Assembly: GCF_009659535.1 (NCBI RefSeq)
Contig: NZ_VJZZ01000007.1
Location: 186,001-250,000 of the forward strand
Direction of reading: 5' to 3'
Length of the DNA: 64,000 nt
Source: Aggregicoccus sp. 17bor-14
GTDB lineage: Bacteria > Myxococcota > Myxococcia > Myxococcales > Myxococcaceae
The translations under genes were made by a program, and so were the position numbers. Below, piece after piece: positions 42,631-50,508 of this stretch. The notes below the pieces were generated by a model. The model was not told the origin of the DNA. It saw only the letters and a list, made by a program, of their open reading frames with translations, and ran no database searches. The number at the start of each line of letters is the position of its first letter. The stretch's first letter is position 1.

Positions 42631-43848
42631 GTGCTCCTCCTTCCCACAGCGCTCGTCGAGGCCGGACGCGCGCTCTCGCGCGGCGAGCCGCTGAGGGCGC
42701 TGGGGCTCGTGGGGCGCAGCGAGGATGCGCTCGGGCTCACGCTGCGGGGCATCGCCTACGCGCAGCTCGGAGACCTGGAGCTGGCGAGGCGCTCGCTCGA
42801 GCGGGCGCTGGCACTCACGGGAGAGCCGCTCCTTCGCGCCCGGGCGCGCGCGGCGCGGGTGGAGGTCGCGCTGGGCGAGGGCGATGCAGCCACCGCTGCG
42901 CGCGAAGCACGTGCCTCGGCCGACGCGCTGGCGGCGCTCGGCGATGCCCGCAACGCGGCCATGCAGCGGCTCGTGCTCGCGCGCGCCGAGGTGCTGCTCG
43001 GCCGGCTCGACGAGGCGCGCCGCACGGTCCAGGAGGTGCTCGAGGCCGCGCCCACGGCGGACCTGCAGGCGGTCGCGCTGCTCGCCCGGGCGGAGCTCGC
43101 CCTGCGCGCCATCGCCCCGAGCGAGGCGCGCGACGCGCTCCTCTCGGCCCGCCGCAGGCTCCAGGAGGCTCCGAATCCGCTCCTCGAGCGCGAGCTCGCC
43201 GCGCTCCAGCAGGAGCTCTCGCGTCCCGTGGCGCGGCTGCTGCGGGCGGGCGCGCTGCGCGAGGTGGACCTCTTCGCCGTCGAGGCGGCAGCGGGAGGAG
43301 ACCTCGTCCTCGTCGACGCCTGCCGGCGCCTCGTCGTCGCGGGCCCCGCGTCGTGCTCGCTCGCGCGCAGGCCCATCCTGTTCTCGCTGCTGGGCCTCCT
43401 GGCGCGCGCCTGGCCGGCGCCCGTCGCGCGCGACCTCCTCGCCGCGCAGGCCTTCGACACCCGCCTCGTCAACGACTCGTACCGCGCGCGGCTGCGCGTG
43501 GAGGTGGGCCGGCTGCGCAAGGCCCTGGCCTCGCTCGGCGTGGAGCCGGTGGCGACGCGGGAGGGCTACGCGCTCACCGCGGCGCGCGAGGTGGCGCTGC
43601 TCCTGCCGCTCTCGGACGGTGAGGCCGCGAGGCTCTCGCTGCTGCTCGCCAACGGCGCGGCGTGGTCGGCGCGCGGGCTCGCGGAGCACGCGGGCGTCTC
43701 GCCGCGCACCGCGCAGCGCGCGCTCGCCGCACTGGTGTCGAGCGGCGCCGCGCTCCGCACGGGAAGCGGGAAGCAGGTGCGCTACGCGCGGCCCGGCCTG
43801 CCGCTCGCGTCACGGTTGTTACTCCTGGGGCTCGTGCCGCAGCGTTAG
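42631..43848 (+). CDS. TPR-containing regulator with two winged-helix domains
   Basis: About 405 residues from a GTG (start is the least certain part). Residues ~5-200 form helical hairpins of TPR type (LTLRGIAYAQLGDLELARRS, LARAEVLLGRLDEARRTVQE). A winged-helix domain of the BTAD/OmpR-C type follows (~245-315: RPILFSLLGLLARAWPAPVA, YRARLRVEVGRLRKALASLG, then VATREGYAL). At the C-terminus is a second HTH (AWSARGLAEHAGVSPRTAQR, VSSGAALRTGSGKQVRYARP) resembling ArsR/MarR. The unusual order (TPR first, HTH last) suggests a scaffolded transcription factor. It lies 49 bp before the DUF899 gene, which it may control. Confidence 0.75.
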   Translation: MLLLPTALVEAGRALSRGEPLRALGLVGRSEDALGLTLRGIAYAQLGDLELARRSLERALALTGEPLLRARARAARVEVALGEGDAATAAREARASADALAALGDARNAAMQRLVLARAEVLLGRLDEARRTVQEVLEAAPTADLQAVALLARAELALRAIAPSEARDALLSARRRLQEAPNPLLERELAALQQELSRPVARLLRAGALREVDLFAVEAAAGGDLVLVDACRRLVVAGPASCSLARRPILFSLLGLLARAWPAPVARDLLAAQAFDTRLVNDSYRARLRVEVGRLRKALASLGVEPVATREGYALTAAREVALLLPLSDGEAARLSLLLANGAAWSARGLAEHAGVSPRTAQRALAALVSSGAALRTGSGKQVRYARPGLPLASRLLLLGLVPQR

Positions 43849-43897
43849 AGCTCTGCGCGTGGCGGCAATCGCGCCGTCCCGAACACGGAGTGACGAG

Positions 43898-44644
43898 ATG
43901 AGCCAGGTCCAGGCGAGGGTGGGTGAAGTGGAGCAGCGGTTGCGGCCGGCAGAGGTGGGCCGCGAGGCGTGGCTCGAGGCACGCAAGGCCCTGCTCGCGC
44001 GGGAGAAGGCCTTCACCCGCGAGCGCGATGCGCTGAGCGCCGCACGCCGCGCGCTGCCGATGGTGCGGGTGGGCAAGCGCTACGTCTTCGATGGACCCGA
44101 GGGGCCGCGCACGCTCGCGGAGCTCTTCGAGGGGCGGCGCCAGCTCATCGTGTACCACTTCATGTTCGGCCCCGACTGGGAGCAGGGCTGCAGGAGCTGC
44201 TCGTACGTCGCGGACAACTTCGCGGGCGGCCTCGTCCACCTCGCGGCGCGAGACACCGCCTTCGCGGCCATCTCCCGCGCGCCCCTCGCGAAGCTGCGCG
44301 CCTTCCAGCAGCGCATGGGCTGGAGCTTCCGGTGGCTCTCCTCCGCGGGCAGCGACTTCAACTACGACTTCCACGTGTCCTTCCGCCCCGGCGAGCTGGC
44401 GGCGAAGGAGGTGGAGTACAACTACGCGCGGACCTCGTTCCCGCACTCCGAGGCCCCGGGCGTGAGCGTGTTCCTGCGCGAGGGCGATGCGGTCTTCCAC
44501 ACCTACTCGACCTACGCGCGCGGGCTCGACCTGCTGATGAACACGTACAACTACCTGGACCTCACGCCGCTCGGCCGCCAGGAGGACGCGGACGCGGGAG
44601 GGATGGCGTGGGTGCGCCACCACGACCGGTACGAAGGGCCCTGA
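43898..44644 (+). CDS. DUF899 (thioredoxin-like) family protein
   Basis: 248 residues. DUF899 signatures are YHFMFGPDWEQGCRSCSYVA (two Cys in a GCRSC pattern), LAAISRAPLAKLRAFQQRM and FRWLSSAGSDFNYDFHVSFR, then AKEVEYNYARTSFPHSEAPG and VFLREGDAVFHTYSTYARGL. The fold is thioredoxin-like and the Cys pair might be redox-active; function unknown. The gene directly follows the TPR/HTH regulator. A weak GC hairpin (44660-44676) after the stop may end the transcript. Confidence 0.9.
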   Translation: MSQVQARVGEVEQRLRPAEVGREAWLEARKALLAREKAFTRERDALSAARRALPMVRVGKRYVFDGPEGPRTLAELFEGRRQLIVYHFMFGPDWEQGCRSCSYVADNFAGGLVHLAARDTAFAAISRAPLAKLRAFQQRMGWSFRWLSSAGSDFNYDFHVSFRPGELAAKEVEYNYARTSFPHSEAPGVSVFLREGDAVFHTYSTYARGLDLLMNTYNYLDLTPLGRQEDADAGGMAWVRHHDRYEGP

Positions 44645-44659
44645 GCGCGCTCCGCCCGG

Positions 44660-44676
44660 GGGGTGGGGGGCACCCC
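44660..44676. terminator. Weak hairpin after the DUF899 gene
   Basis: GGGGTG pairs with CACCCC around a 5-nt G loop, 15 bp after the stop codon. It is only 6 bp long and no T-tract follows, so it is a weak candidate. Confidence 0.3.
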
Positions 44677-44711
44677 TGAATTGCGCTGATGTCGGAATAG
44701 TTGGGGTAGAT

Positions 44712-44742
44712 TTGACTCGCACACCCTGTGTCACGGTAACTT
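44712..44742 (+). promoter_or_regulatory. Candidate sigma-70-like promoter for the Cys-rich lipoprotein gene
   Basis: TTGACT (44712-44717) with GGTAAC at 17-bp spacing, or TAACTT at 19-bp spacing, inside an unusually AT-rich stretch (44690-44745) for this window. It lies ~75 bp before the ATG of the Cys-rich lipoprotein. The -35 match is good; the -10 is imperfect. Confidence 0.35.
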
Positions 44743-44813
44743 TTCACTTCGAGGCTCGGTGCGCTCTCGCTCCGCCTCCCGGACTCCGCCGGGTGGCGCC
44801 TCGAAGGAACCCC

Positions 44814-45404
44814 ATGATTCTGCGCCGCTTCTGCCTTGCCCTGGCCCCCGCCCTGCTCCTGCTCCTCACCGCGTGTCCTGCCGGACCCTGCCCCCAGGCG
44901 TCGACCTGTGAGGGCTGTGCTGCGATGTACGTGGAGGAGGGCTGCTACTGGTGCCCGACGGACGGCAGCTGCAACGCCTCACTCGACGACTCCGCGTGCG
45001 GCTTCAGCGAGCAGGTGACGTCGGCGAGCGCGTGCGTGGCCACCGGCGGCGGCTCCAACGCCAACGGCTGCACCTCCAGCTACCAGGGCCCCACGGGCGA
45101 CCCGCAGGTGAGCACCCAGTGCATGTCCGTGTGGAACTACCGCTGCGTGCAGCACGACTCCTCGAAGGCGGACCAGAACTGCCTCGTGTACGACTCGCTC
45201 GAGGCCACCGTGGCCTGCCCCTACTGCTCGGGCGGGAGCAGCGGCGGCGGCGGGGGTGGTGGCACCCAGACCCCGGCCAACAACTGCAACACGAGCGGCA
45301 CCGCCCAGGGCTGCAGCTCGGGCTACCCCTACTCCTGCTCGGCGTCGTCCAAGTGCTACGCGAGCCTCAGCGCCTGCGCGGCGGACGTGTCCTGCCAGCG
45401 CTAG
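44814..45404 (+). CDS. Cysteine-rich lipoprotein
   Basis: 196 residues. A signal peptide ends in the lipobox LLTAC (C21). The mature part is very Cys-rich. Residues ~26-63 (ASTCEGCAAMYVEEGCYWCP, then TDGSCNASLDDSACGF) resemble a PSI-type disulfide module. A middle part has TSSYQGPTGDPQVSTQCMSV and TVACPYCSGG. After a Gly-rich linker (GGSSGGGGGGG) the C-terminus has more Cys (NCNTSGTAQGCSSGYPYSCS). The even Cys pattern implies extracellular disulfides. Likely a surface protein; function unknown. An AAGGAA-type site precedes the ATG. Confidence 0.78.
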   Translation: MILRRFCLALAPALLLLLTACPAGPCPQASTCEGCAAMYVEEGCYWCPTDGSCNASLDDSACGFSEQVTSASACVATGGGSNANGCTSSYQGPTGDPQVSTQCMSVWNYRCVQHDSSKADQNCLVYDSLEATVACPYCSGGSSGGGGGGGTQTPANNCNTSGTAQGCSSGYPYSCSASSKCYASLSACAADVSCQR

Positions 45405-45420
45405 CGCACTCCCGCACCGG

Positions 45421-45439
45421 CCCGGGCGCGCGGCCCGGG
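45421..45439. terminator. 7-bp GC hairpin between the Cys-rich lipoprotein and ArsR genes
   Basis: CCCGGGC pairs with GCCCGGG around a 5-nt loop, 17 bp after the lipoprotein stop codon. It could end that transcript before the AT-rich ArsR promoter region. Confidence 0.4.
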
Positions 45440-45456
45440 TAAGGCTTAAGCTTGCA

Positions 45457-45466
45457 CTTAATTAAG
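45457..45466. promoter_or_regulatory. AT-rich palindrome upstream of the ArsR gene
   Basis: CTTAATTAAG is a perfect 10-bp palindrome 22 bp before the ArsR GTG start, in an AT-rich island (45440-45478) that also holds CTTAAG and AAGCTT. In a window this GC-rich it stands out and could be the ArsR operator or a promoter element. Confidence 0.35.
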
Positions 45467-45487
45467 CGAGGGATTAATCATGTCCCC

Positions 45488-45814
45488 GTGCAAGCCCTCA
45501 CTGCCCTCGCCGACCCGACCCGCCGCGCCATCGTGGAGATGCTCGCGCGAGGCGAGCGCTCGGCCGGCGAGGTGGTGGACGCGTTCGAGCTGAGCGCCCC
45601 GGCGGTATCGCAGCACCTCAAGGTGCTGCGGGACGCGGGGCTCGTGCAGGTGCGCGCGGAGGGGCAGCGGCGCATCTACACCCTGGACACGCGCGGGCTC
45701 GAGGAGCTGGACGCCTGGATGGGGCGCATCCGCGGCTTCTGGACGGGCCGGCTGGATGTGCTGGAGCGGAAGCTGCGCGACGCGGACGCGCCGAGGAAGG
45801 GACGGAGCCGATGA
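45488..45814 (+). CDS. ArsR-family transcriptional regulator
   Basis: 108 residues from the GTG at [19 protein letters not shown]. The winged HTH is clear: [20 protein letters not shown], then [20 protein letters not shown] and GQRRIYTLD. No metal-binding Cys motif (CxCxxC) is present, so it is not a metal sensor of the classic type. It overlaps the next gene by 4 bp (ATGA). ArsR/SRPBCC pairs are common and usually autoregulated. Confidence 0.92.
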   Translation: MQALTALADPTRRAIVEMLARGERSAGEVVDAFELSAPAVSQHLKVLRDAGLVQVRAEGQRRIYTLDTRGLEELDAWMGRIRGFWTGRLDVLERKLRDADAPRKGRSR

Positions 45815-46245
45815 TCGAGATCGTCGAAGACGCCACGGTGGAGCTCGAGCGGCTGCTGCCCGGCCCCGCCGAGCGCGTGTGGGAGCACCTCACGCAGCCC
45901 GAGCTGCTCTCGCAGTGGCTGCCCGTCACCCGGCTCGAGCCGCGCGAGGGCGGCGCCGTCACCCTGCGCCCCGAGGGTCCCCACGGCCCCGAGGTACAGG
46001 GCGTGATCACCCGCTGGGAGCCCTCCCGCGTGCTCGCCTTCACCTGGGACGAGGGCGATGCGCCCCCCTCGGAGGTGACCCTCGAGCTGCACCCGGAGGG
46101 GGAGGACACGCGCCTCGTCCTCACGCACGGGCGCGCCGAGCGCAGGGTCGTCGCGGGGCCTCCGGGACCGCGCGGCCGCGACCTCTCCGTCCTCGCCTTC
46201 CCGGCGCGCATCCCGCCCGTGCGCTGCCTGCGCCGCGCGGCCTGA
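45811..46245 (+). CDS. SRPBCC (AHSA1-like) protein
   Basis: 144 residues. The AHSA1/START-like core is visible: [32 protein letters not shown] and [17 protein letters not shown]. Residues beyond ~115 ([34 protein letters not shown]) do not resemble the usual C-terminal helix with its Trp/His. So the tail may be altered by a frameshift or be lineage-specific. Likely binds a small hydrophobic ligand. Coupled to the ArsR gene. Confidence 0.85.
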   Translation: MIEIVEDATVELERLLPGPAERVWEHLTQPELLSQWLPVTRLEPREGGAVTLRPEGPHGPEVQGVITRWEPSRVLAFTWDEGDAPPSEVTLELHPEGEDTRLVLTHGRAERRVVAGPPGPRGRDLSVLAFPARIPPVRCLRRAA

Positions 46246-46328
46246 CCCGCTCCCATCGCCTGAAGGCCGGACGGCCCGCGCGCGCGGGGACGCCCGGCGT
46301 GTGCCCTCGTCCCTGTCTGGAGGCCGCC

Positions 46329-46931
46329 GTGAACATCCCCTATGTGATCGAGAACACCCACCGCGGCGAGCGCAGCTACGACCTCTACAGCCGGCTGCTC
46401 AAGGACCGCATCATCATGCTCGGCACGGCGATCGACGACGACGTGGCGAACGTCATCGTGGCGCAGCTGCTCTTCCTCGAGAGCGAGGACCCGGAGAAGC
46501 CCATCAGCCTGTACATCAACTCGCCGGGCGGCGTGGTGACGGCGGGGCTCGCCATCTACGACACCATGCAGCACGTGCGGCCGCCCGTGGCGACCATCTG
46601 CGTGGGGCAGGCGGCGAGCATGGCCTCCATCCTGCTGCTCGCCGGGGCGAAGGGCCTGCGCCAGGCGCTGCCCCACGCGCGCATCATGCTGCACCAGCCG
46701 CACGGCGGGGCGCAGGGGCAGGCCACGGACATCGCGCTGCAGGCGAAGGAGATCCTCCGGCTCAAGAGCCTGGTGAACGCGCTGGTGCACCGGCACACCG
46801 GACACGCGCTCGAGCGCATCGAGCAGGACACCGAGCGCGACTACTACCTGAGCGCGGAGGAGGCGCGGCAGTACGGCGTCATCGACACCGTGGTGGACCG
46901 GCTCAACGCGTCCACGGCGAGTGGAGGATGA
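46329..46931 (+). CDS. clpP: ATP-dependent Clp protease proteolytic subunit (stand-alone copy)
   Basis: 200 residues from a GTG with GGAGG. The Ser-His-Asp triad matches classical numbering: S97 (GQAASMAS), H122 (MLHQPHGG) and D171 (TERDYYLS). The helix motif [20 protein letters not shown] is typical. There is no neighbouring clpX or tig, so this looks like a secondary ClpP rather than the main tig-clpP-clpX locus. It probably forms tetradecamers that work with ClpX/ClpA. Its 3' end overlaps the convergent HD-domain gene by 29 bp. Confidence 0.95.
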   Translation: MNIPYVIENTHRGERSYDLYSRLLKDRIIMLGTAIDDDVANVIVAQLLFLESEDPEKPISLYINSPGGVVTAGLAIYDTMQHVRPPVATICVGQAASMASILLLAGAKGLRQALPHARIMLHQPHGGAQGQATDIALQAKEILRLKSLVNALVHRHTGHALERIEQDTERDYYLSAEEARQYGVIDTVVDRLNASTASGG

Positions 46932-47547
46932 GGTGGCAGAGGTCCCCGCGCTGGAAGTGGGGGTCCTTGCACGCGAGGAAGTCGTCGTTGAAGGTGCCGA
47001 AGGTGCTGTCGGGGCGGTGCTTCAGGCCCTCGTAGAACGCGTCGATGAGCTCGCGCTCGAAGTCGCTCCCACGCGGATGCGCCGCGGTCACCGCCGCGCG
47101 CTCCTCGTCCGTGAACTGCTCGTAGGTGCGGCCCGTCACGTCCATGCCCGCGCCGAGCTGCAGCAGCGCGGCCTCCGCGTGCATGAGCTCGGGGATGCCT
47201 GGCGTGGTGTGCAGGGCAATGGCCTCCCACACCTTCGCCACGTCCGCCTCGGCGATGCCGTGGCCGCGCAGGAAGTCGCGCGCCGCGTTCGCCCCGTCCA
47301 CCTCGAAGCGCAGCCGGCTCTGGCGGAAGTGGGACGTGAGCCCGAGGTCGTGGAACATCGCGGCGGCGTAGAGCAGCTCCGGGTCGTACGCGAGCCCCTT
47401 GCGCCTCCCGCTCAGGGCGGCCCAGTAGTAGACGCGGGTGGAGTGGTGGAAGAGCAGGTCGCTCGCGGTGTGGCGCACGAGCTGCGCCACCTCGCGCGCG
47501 AGGCGGCTGTCCGGGACGGTCACGTCGAGCAGGGCGAGCGAGGGCAT
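46903..47547 (-). CDS. HD-domain phosphohydrolase
   Basis: 214 residues. HD superfamily metal ligands: His near [13 protein letters not shown] in MFHDLGL and the following His in [10 protein letters not shown]; the remaining Asp lies further on. The family includes nucleotide phosphohydrolases and small-molecule hydrolases; COG1713/cyanamide-hydratase-like proteins share this pattern. It starts 3 bp after the AhpD-like gene ends, so they form a two-gene operon. Its 3' end overlaps clpP. Confidence 0.85.
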   Translation of the reverse strand: MPSLALLDVTVPDSRLAREVAQLVRHTASDLLFHHSTRVYYWAALSGRRKGLAYDPELLYAAAMFHDLGLTSHFRQSRLRFEVDGANAARDFLRGHGIAEADVAKVWEAIALHTTPGIPELMHAEAALLQLGAGMDVTGRTYEQFTDEERAAVTAAHPRGSDFERELIDAFYEGLKHRPDSTFGTFNDDFLACKDPHFQRGDLCHLILHSPWTR

Positions 47548-47550
47548 GGG

Positions 47551-48000
47551 CTAGCGCGCCGCCTCGGGCGGGGTGCGGAAGCCGATGGCGAGCCGGTTGT
47601 AGACGTTCATCAGCCCGATGGCGATGGTCAGGTCCACCAGCTCCTTCTCGCCGAAGACCGCCGAGGCGGCCCGGAAGTCCGCGTCGGGCACGCCGGTCTG
47701 GGCCACCAGCGTCACCGTCTCGGCCCAGGCGAGCGCTGCCCGCTCGCGCTCGCTGAAGACCTTGCCGCCCTCGCGCCAGGCCTGGACGAGCGCGAGCTTT
47801 TCGTAGGGGACCCCGAGCTTGAGCAGGTCGCGCGTGTGCAGGTCCAGGCAGTAGGCGCACCCGTTGATCTGGCTCACCCGCAGGTAGACCAGGTCGACGA
47901 GCTGGGCCTCGAGGCCGGACTGCATCACGTGGCCGTAGACGCTGCCGATCGCCTTCATGCCGGCGGGGGAGACCTTCTGGTAGTCGATGCGTTGGGACAT
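47551..48000 (-). CDS. AhpD-like carboxymuconolactone decarboxylase family protein
   Basis: 149 residues. The redox CxxC is in NGCAYCLDLHTRD (C48/C51, with H55), the hallmark of AhpD-type proteins. Helices YLRVSQI, SERERAALAWAETVTLV and EKELVDLTIAIGLMNVYNRL fit the alkylhydroperoxidase fold. It probably has peroxidase or reductive activity. Divergent from the MocR regulator gene (116 bp) and upstream of the HD gene. Such MocR-divergent arrangements usually mean local control. Confidence 0.92.
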   Translation of the reverse strand: MSQRIDYQKVSPAGMKAIGSVYGHVMQSGLEAQLVDLVYLRVSQINGCAYCLDLHTRDLLKLGVPYEKLALVQAWREGGKVFSERERAALAWAETVTLVAQTGVPDADFRAASAVFGEKELVDLTIAIGLMNVYNRLAIGFRTPPEAAR

Positions 48001-48083
48001 GGCGGTTCCTCGTGCCTCCGGAGCCAGGGATGGCTCGCTGTGGATGCCGCGATAGTGCGCCCCGAGAGGTGCATCGAAAAGAA

Positions 48084-48102
48084 CCAGAAAGTGCTCATTT
48101 GG
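48084..48102. promoter_or_regulatory. Imperfect palindrome in the MocR/AhpD-like divergent region
   Basis: CCAGAAAGTGCTCATTTGG: CCA/TGG ends and AAA/TTT flanks around a short centre, in the AT-richer part of the 116-bp divergent region 15 bp before the MocR ATG. A candidate MocR operator or promoter element; weakly supported. Confidence 0.3.
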
Positions 48103-48116
48103 CTGTACCATGAGGC

Positions 48117-49547
48117 ATGCCGTCCCCGCTCGACATCCGGCTCGATCGCTCGGCCGGGACCCACCTCTCGGAGCAGATCCGCCTCGGCGTGCTGGCGGCG
48201 ATCCGCAGCGGGGCGCTCGCGCCCGGGGCGAGGCTGCCCTCGTGGCTCGCCCTCGCGGCCCAGCTGGGCGTGGCCCGCGGGACCGTCAAGGCCGCCTACG
48301 AGCGCCTGACCGACGAGCAGGTCATCGTCGCGTCGCGACCGGGGGGCACACGGGTGGCTGACTCCCCGGCGCGCGCGGGGCTGCCGGTGCCCGCCGCGGA
48401 CGCCGAGGCGCCGCCCGCGCTGTACCAGCACCTGCTCGCCGGTCCTGCCGTCTTCCAGATGGGAGTCCCCGCATCGGACGGCTTCCCAGCCCGCCTGCTC
48501 GCCCGGCTGCGCGCGCACGCCGCGCGCGACGAGGTGGCCGCGCCCGCCCTGTACCCGGACCCGCGCGGGGAGCCGGCGCTGCGGCGGGAGATCGCCGCGC
48601 ACCTGGCGCTCGCGCGCGGGCTCGGCTGCCGCCCCTCGCAGGTCTTCGTCACGGCGGGCTTCGCCGGTGGCCTCGCCCTCGCGCTGCGGGTGCTGGGGCA
48701 GGAGGGCAGCACCTGCTGGATGGAGAACCCCGGCTTCTTCCAGAGCCGCCGGGCGCTCGAGCTGGCCCGGGTGACGCCCGTGCCGGTGCCGGTGGACGCG
48801 GAGGGCCTCGACGTCGCCCACGCCACGCTGCACGCGCCCGGGGCGGCGCTCGCGCTGGTGACGCCGGGCCAGCAGGCGCCGCTGGGTGCGACGCTGTCGC
48901 TGCGCCGGCGGGTCGCGCTGCTCGAGTGGGCGCAGCGCACGGGCGCGTGGATCCTCGAGGACGACTACCTGGGGGAGCTGCAGCTCGAGCGGCGCGCCGC
49001 TCCGGCGCTCGCGTCCCTGGATCAGCGCGGCCGCGTCCTCCACCTCGGGTCGTTCAGCAAGACCATCAGCCCCGCGCTGCGGCTCGGCTTCGTCGTCGTG
49101 CCGCAGGCGCTGGAGGCGCGCTTCACCGAGACCGTCATGTGCCTCGGCTCCGCGCCCGGCCCCGCCGTGCAGCACGCCACCGCCGAGTTCATGCGCGCGG
49201 GGCACTACCTGCGGCACCTGCGGCGCATGAAGCGGGTCTACGCCGCGCGGGGCGAGGCGCTGCGGGCCGCGCTGGAGCGCAAGGGGTACTCCGTCCACGT
49301 CGGAGGCCTCGCCGCCGTGCTGCGGCTGCCCGAGGGCGCGCCGGATGCGGCGATCGCGCAGGAGGCGCGTCGCAGCGGGCTCGCGCCGGAGCCGCTCTCG
49401 CGCTTCTTCAGCCCGGGCAGCAGGGCGTCACCGGGCCTCCTGCTGGGCATCGCCACGGCGCCCGATGCGGAGCTCCCGGCGGCCTGCGAGCGCCTGCATC
49501 GGCTGATCCGCAAGCACTGCCGACTCCCAAGTCTCTGGAAGGGATGA
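48117..49547 (+). CDS. MocR/GntR-type PLP-dependent transcriptional regulator
   Basis: 476 residues. The N-terminal GntR winged HTH (HLSEQIRLGVLAAIRSGALA, then LPSWLALAAQLGVARGTVKA) is followed by an aminotransferase-like domain. The PLP-binding lysine is K315 in LGSFSKTISPALR, with LEDDYLGEL preceding. MocR proteins sense PLP or an amino compound and typically act on the divergent gene, here the AhpD-like/HD operon. A short gap (16 bp) separates it from the downstream kinase-like gene. Confidence 0.95.
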   Translation: MPSPLDIRLDRSAGTHLSEQIRLGVLAAIRSGALAPGARLPSWLALAAQLGVARGTVKAAYERLTDEQVIVASRPGGTRVADSPARAGLPVPAADAEAPPALYQHLLAGPAVFQMGVPASDGFPARLLARLRAHAARDEVAAPALYPDPRGEPALRREIAAHLALARGLGCRPSQVFVTAGFAGGLALALRVLGQEGSTCWMENPGFFQSRRALELARVTPVPVPVDAEGLDVAHATLHAPGAALALVTPGQQAPLGATLSLRRRVALLEWAQRTGAWILEDDYLGELQLERRAAPALASLDQRGRVLHLGSFSKTISPALRLGFVVVPQALEARFTETVMCLGSAPGPAVQHATAEFMRAGHYLRHLRRMKRVYAARGEALRAALERKGYSVHVGGLAAVLRLPEGAPDAAIAQEARRSGLAPEPLSRFFSPGSRASPGLLLGIATAPDAELPAACERLHRLIRKHCRLPSLWKG

Positions 49548-49563
49548 CACGCTGGAGCCCGCC

Positions 49564-50502
49564 ATGAACGCCGACGAGTGCCTGCCCCCAGCGCTGCGAG
49601 GACCCACCACCACGCTCACGCCGCTCGTCCGGGGCCTGTCGGGCGCCGCGGTGTACCGCGTCGAGGCCGCGGGCGCGCAGTATGTGCTCAAGATTGCCGG
49701 TGCGTCGGAGCGCGACGCGGACTGGCACCACGCGCTGCAGATGCAGCGGCTCGCCGCGGAGGCGGGGCTCGCGCCGCGCGTCCTCCACGTGGACGAGGCC
49801 CGGCGCGCCGTGCTCACGCCCTTCATCGTCGACCGCTCGTTCGTGGGCTACCTCCGCAACCCGGGCACTCACGAGGCCGCGCTCGCGCAGCTCGGCCGCA
49901 CCGTGCGCCGGCTGCACGAGGTGCCCCTGCCGGCGAACGCCTCCGGGAGGCAGCCGCTCGAGTTCCTCGCCCAGACGTGGGAGCAGCTCGCGGGGTTCGC
50001 GCTGCCGGCCTTCGTGCGCGACGGGATCCAGCGCGCGCTCGCCGAGCCGGCGCCCGCGGAGGAAGGCCCGCCGGTGTTCAGCCACAACGACCTCAACCCC
50101 GGCAACCTCGTCTACGACGGCGAGTCGATCCTCTTCCTCGACTGGGCCACCGCCGGACCGCAGGATGGCTCCTACGATCTCGCGGTGCTCGCCGTCTTCC
50201 TGCGCCTGGACGACGCCACCTGCCTGCGCCTGCTCTCGGCCTACGACGGCGCGCCCTGCACCGCGCTGCCCGCGGGCTTCGTCTACCACCGCCGCCTCGC
50301 GGCGACGCTCGCGGGCGCGGTCGCGCTCCTGCTCGCCCGCCAGGCGAAGCATGCGGGAGCCACGGGCGCGGAGACGCTCGCCTCCACGCCCGCGCTCGGC
50401 GAGTTCTACCAGCGGATGATGAAGGGCGAGCTGAAGCTCGGCACGCCCGAGGGGCAGTGGTGGTTCGGGCTTGCCCTGCTCAAGCACGGCCTCTCGGTGT
50501 GA
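49564..50502 (+). CDS. APH-family phosphotransferase
   Basis: 312 residues. Kinase-like motifs: nucleotide-binding region YVLKIAG, the catalytic loop HNDLNPGN (H174) and the metal-binding Asp in LFLDWATAG. These define the aminoglycoside/choline/homoserine kinase (APH) family. Substrate unknown; no resistance role should be assumed from sequence alone. Downstream of the MocR gene, perhaps co-transcribed. Confidence 0.9.
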   Translation: MNADECLPPALRGPTTTLTPLVRGLSGAAVYRVEAAGAQYVLKIAGASERDADWHHALQMQRLAAEAGLAPRVLHVDEARRAVLTPFIVDRSFVGYLRNPGTHEAALAQLGRTVRRLHEVPLPANASGRQPLEFLAQTWEQLAGFALPAFVRDGIQRALAEPAPAEEGPPVFSHNDLNPGNLVYDGESILFLDWATAGPQDGSYDLAVLAVFLRLDDATCLRLLSAYDGAPCTALPAGFVYHRRLAATLAGAVALLLARQAKHAGATGAETLASTPALGEFYQRMMKGELKLGTPEGQWWFGLALLKHGLSV

Positions 50503-50508
50503 GCGCGC

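Noticed and set aside
49564-50502. Aminoglycoside resistance gene
   Set aside because: Only general APH-family kinase motifs are visible; the family is broad and context gives no sign of resistance.
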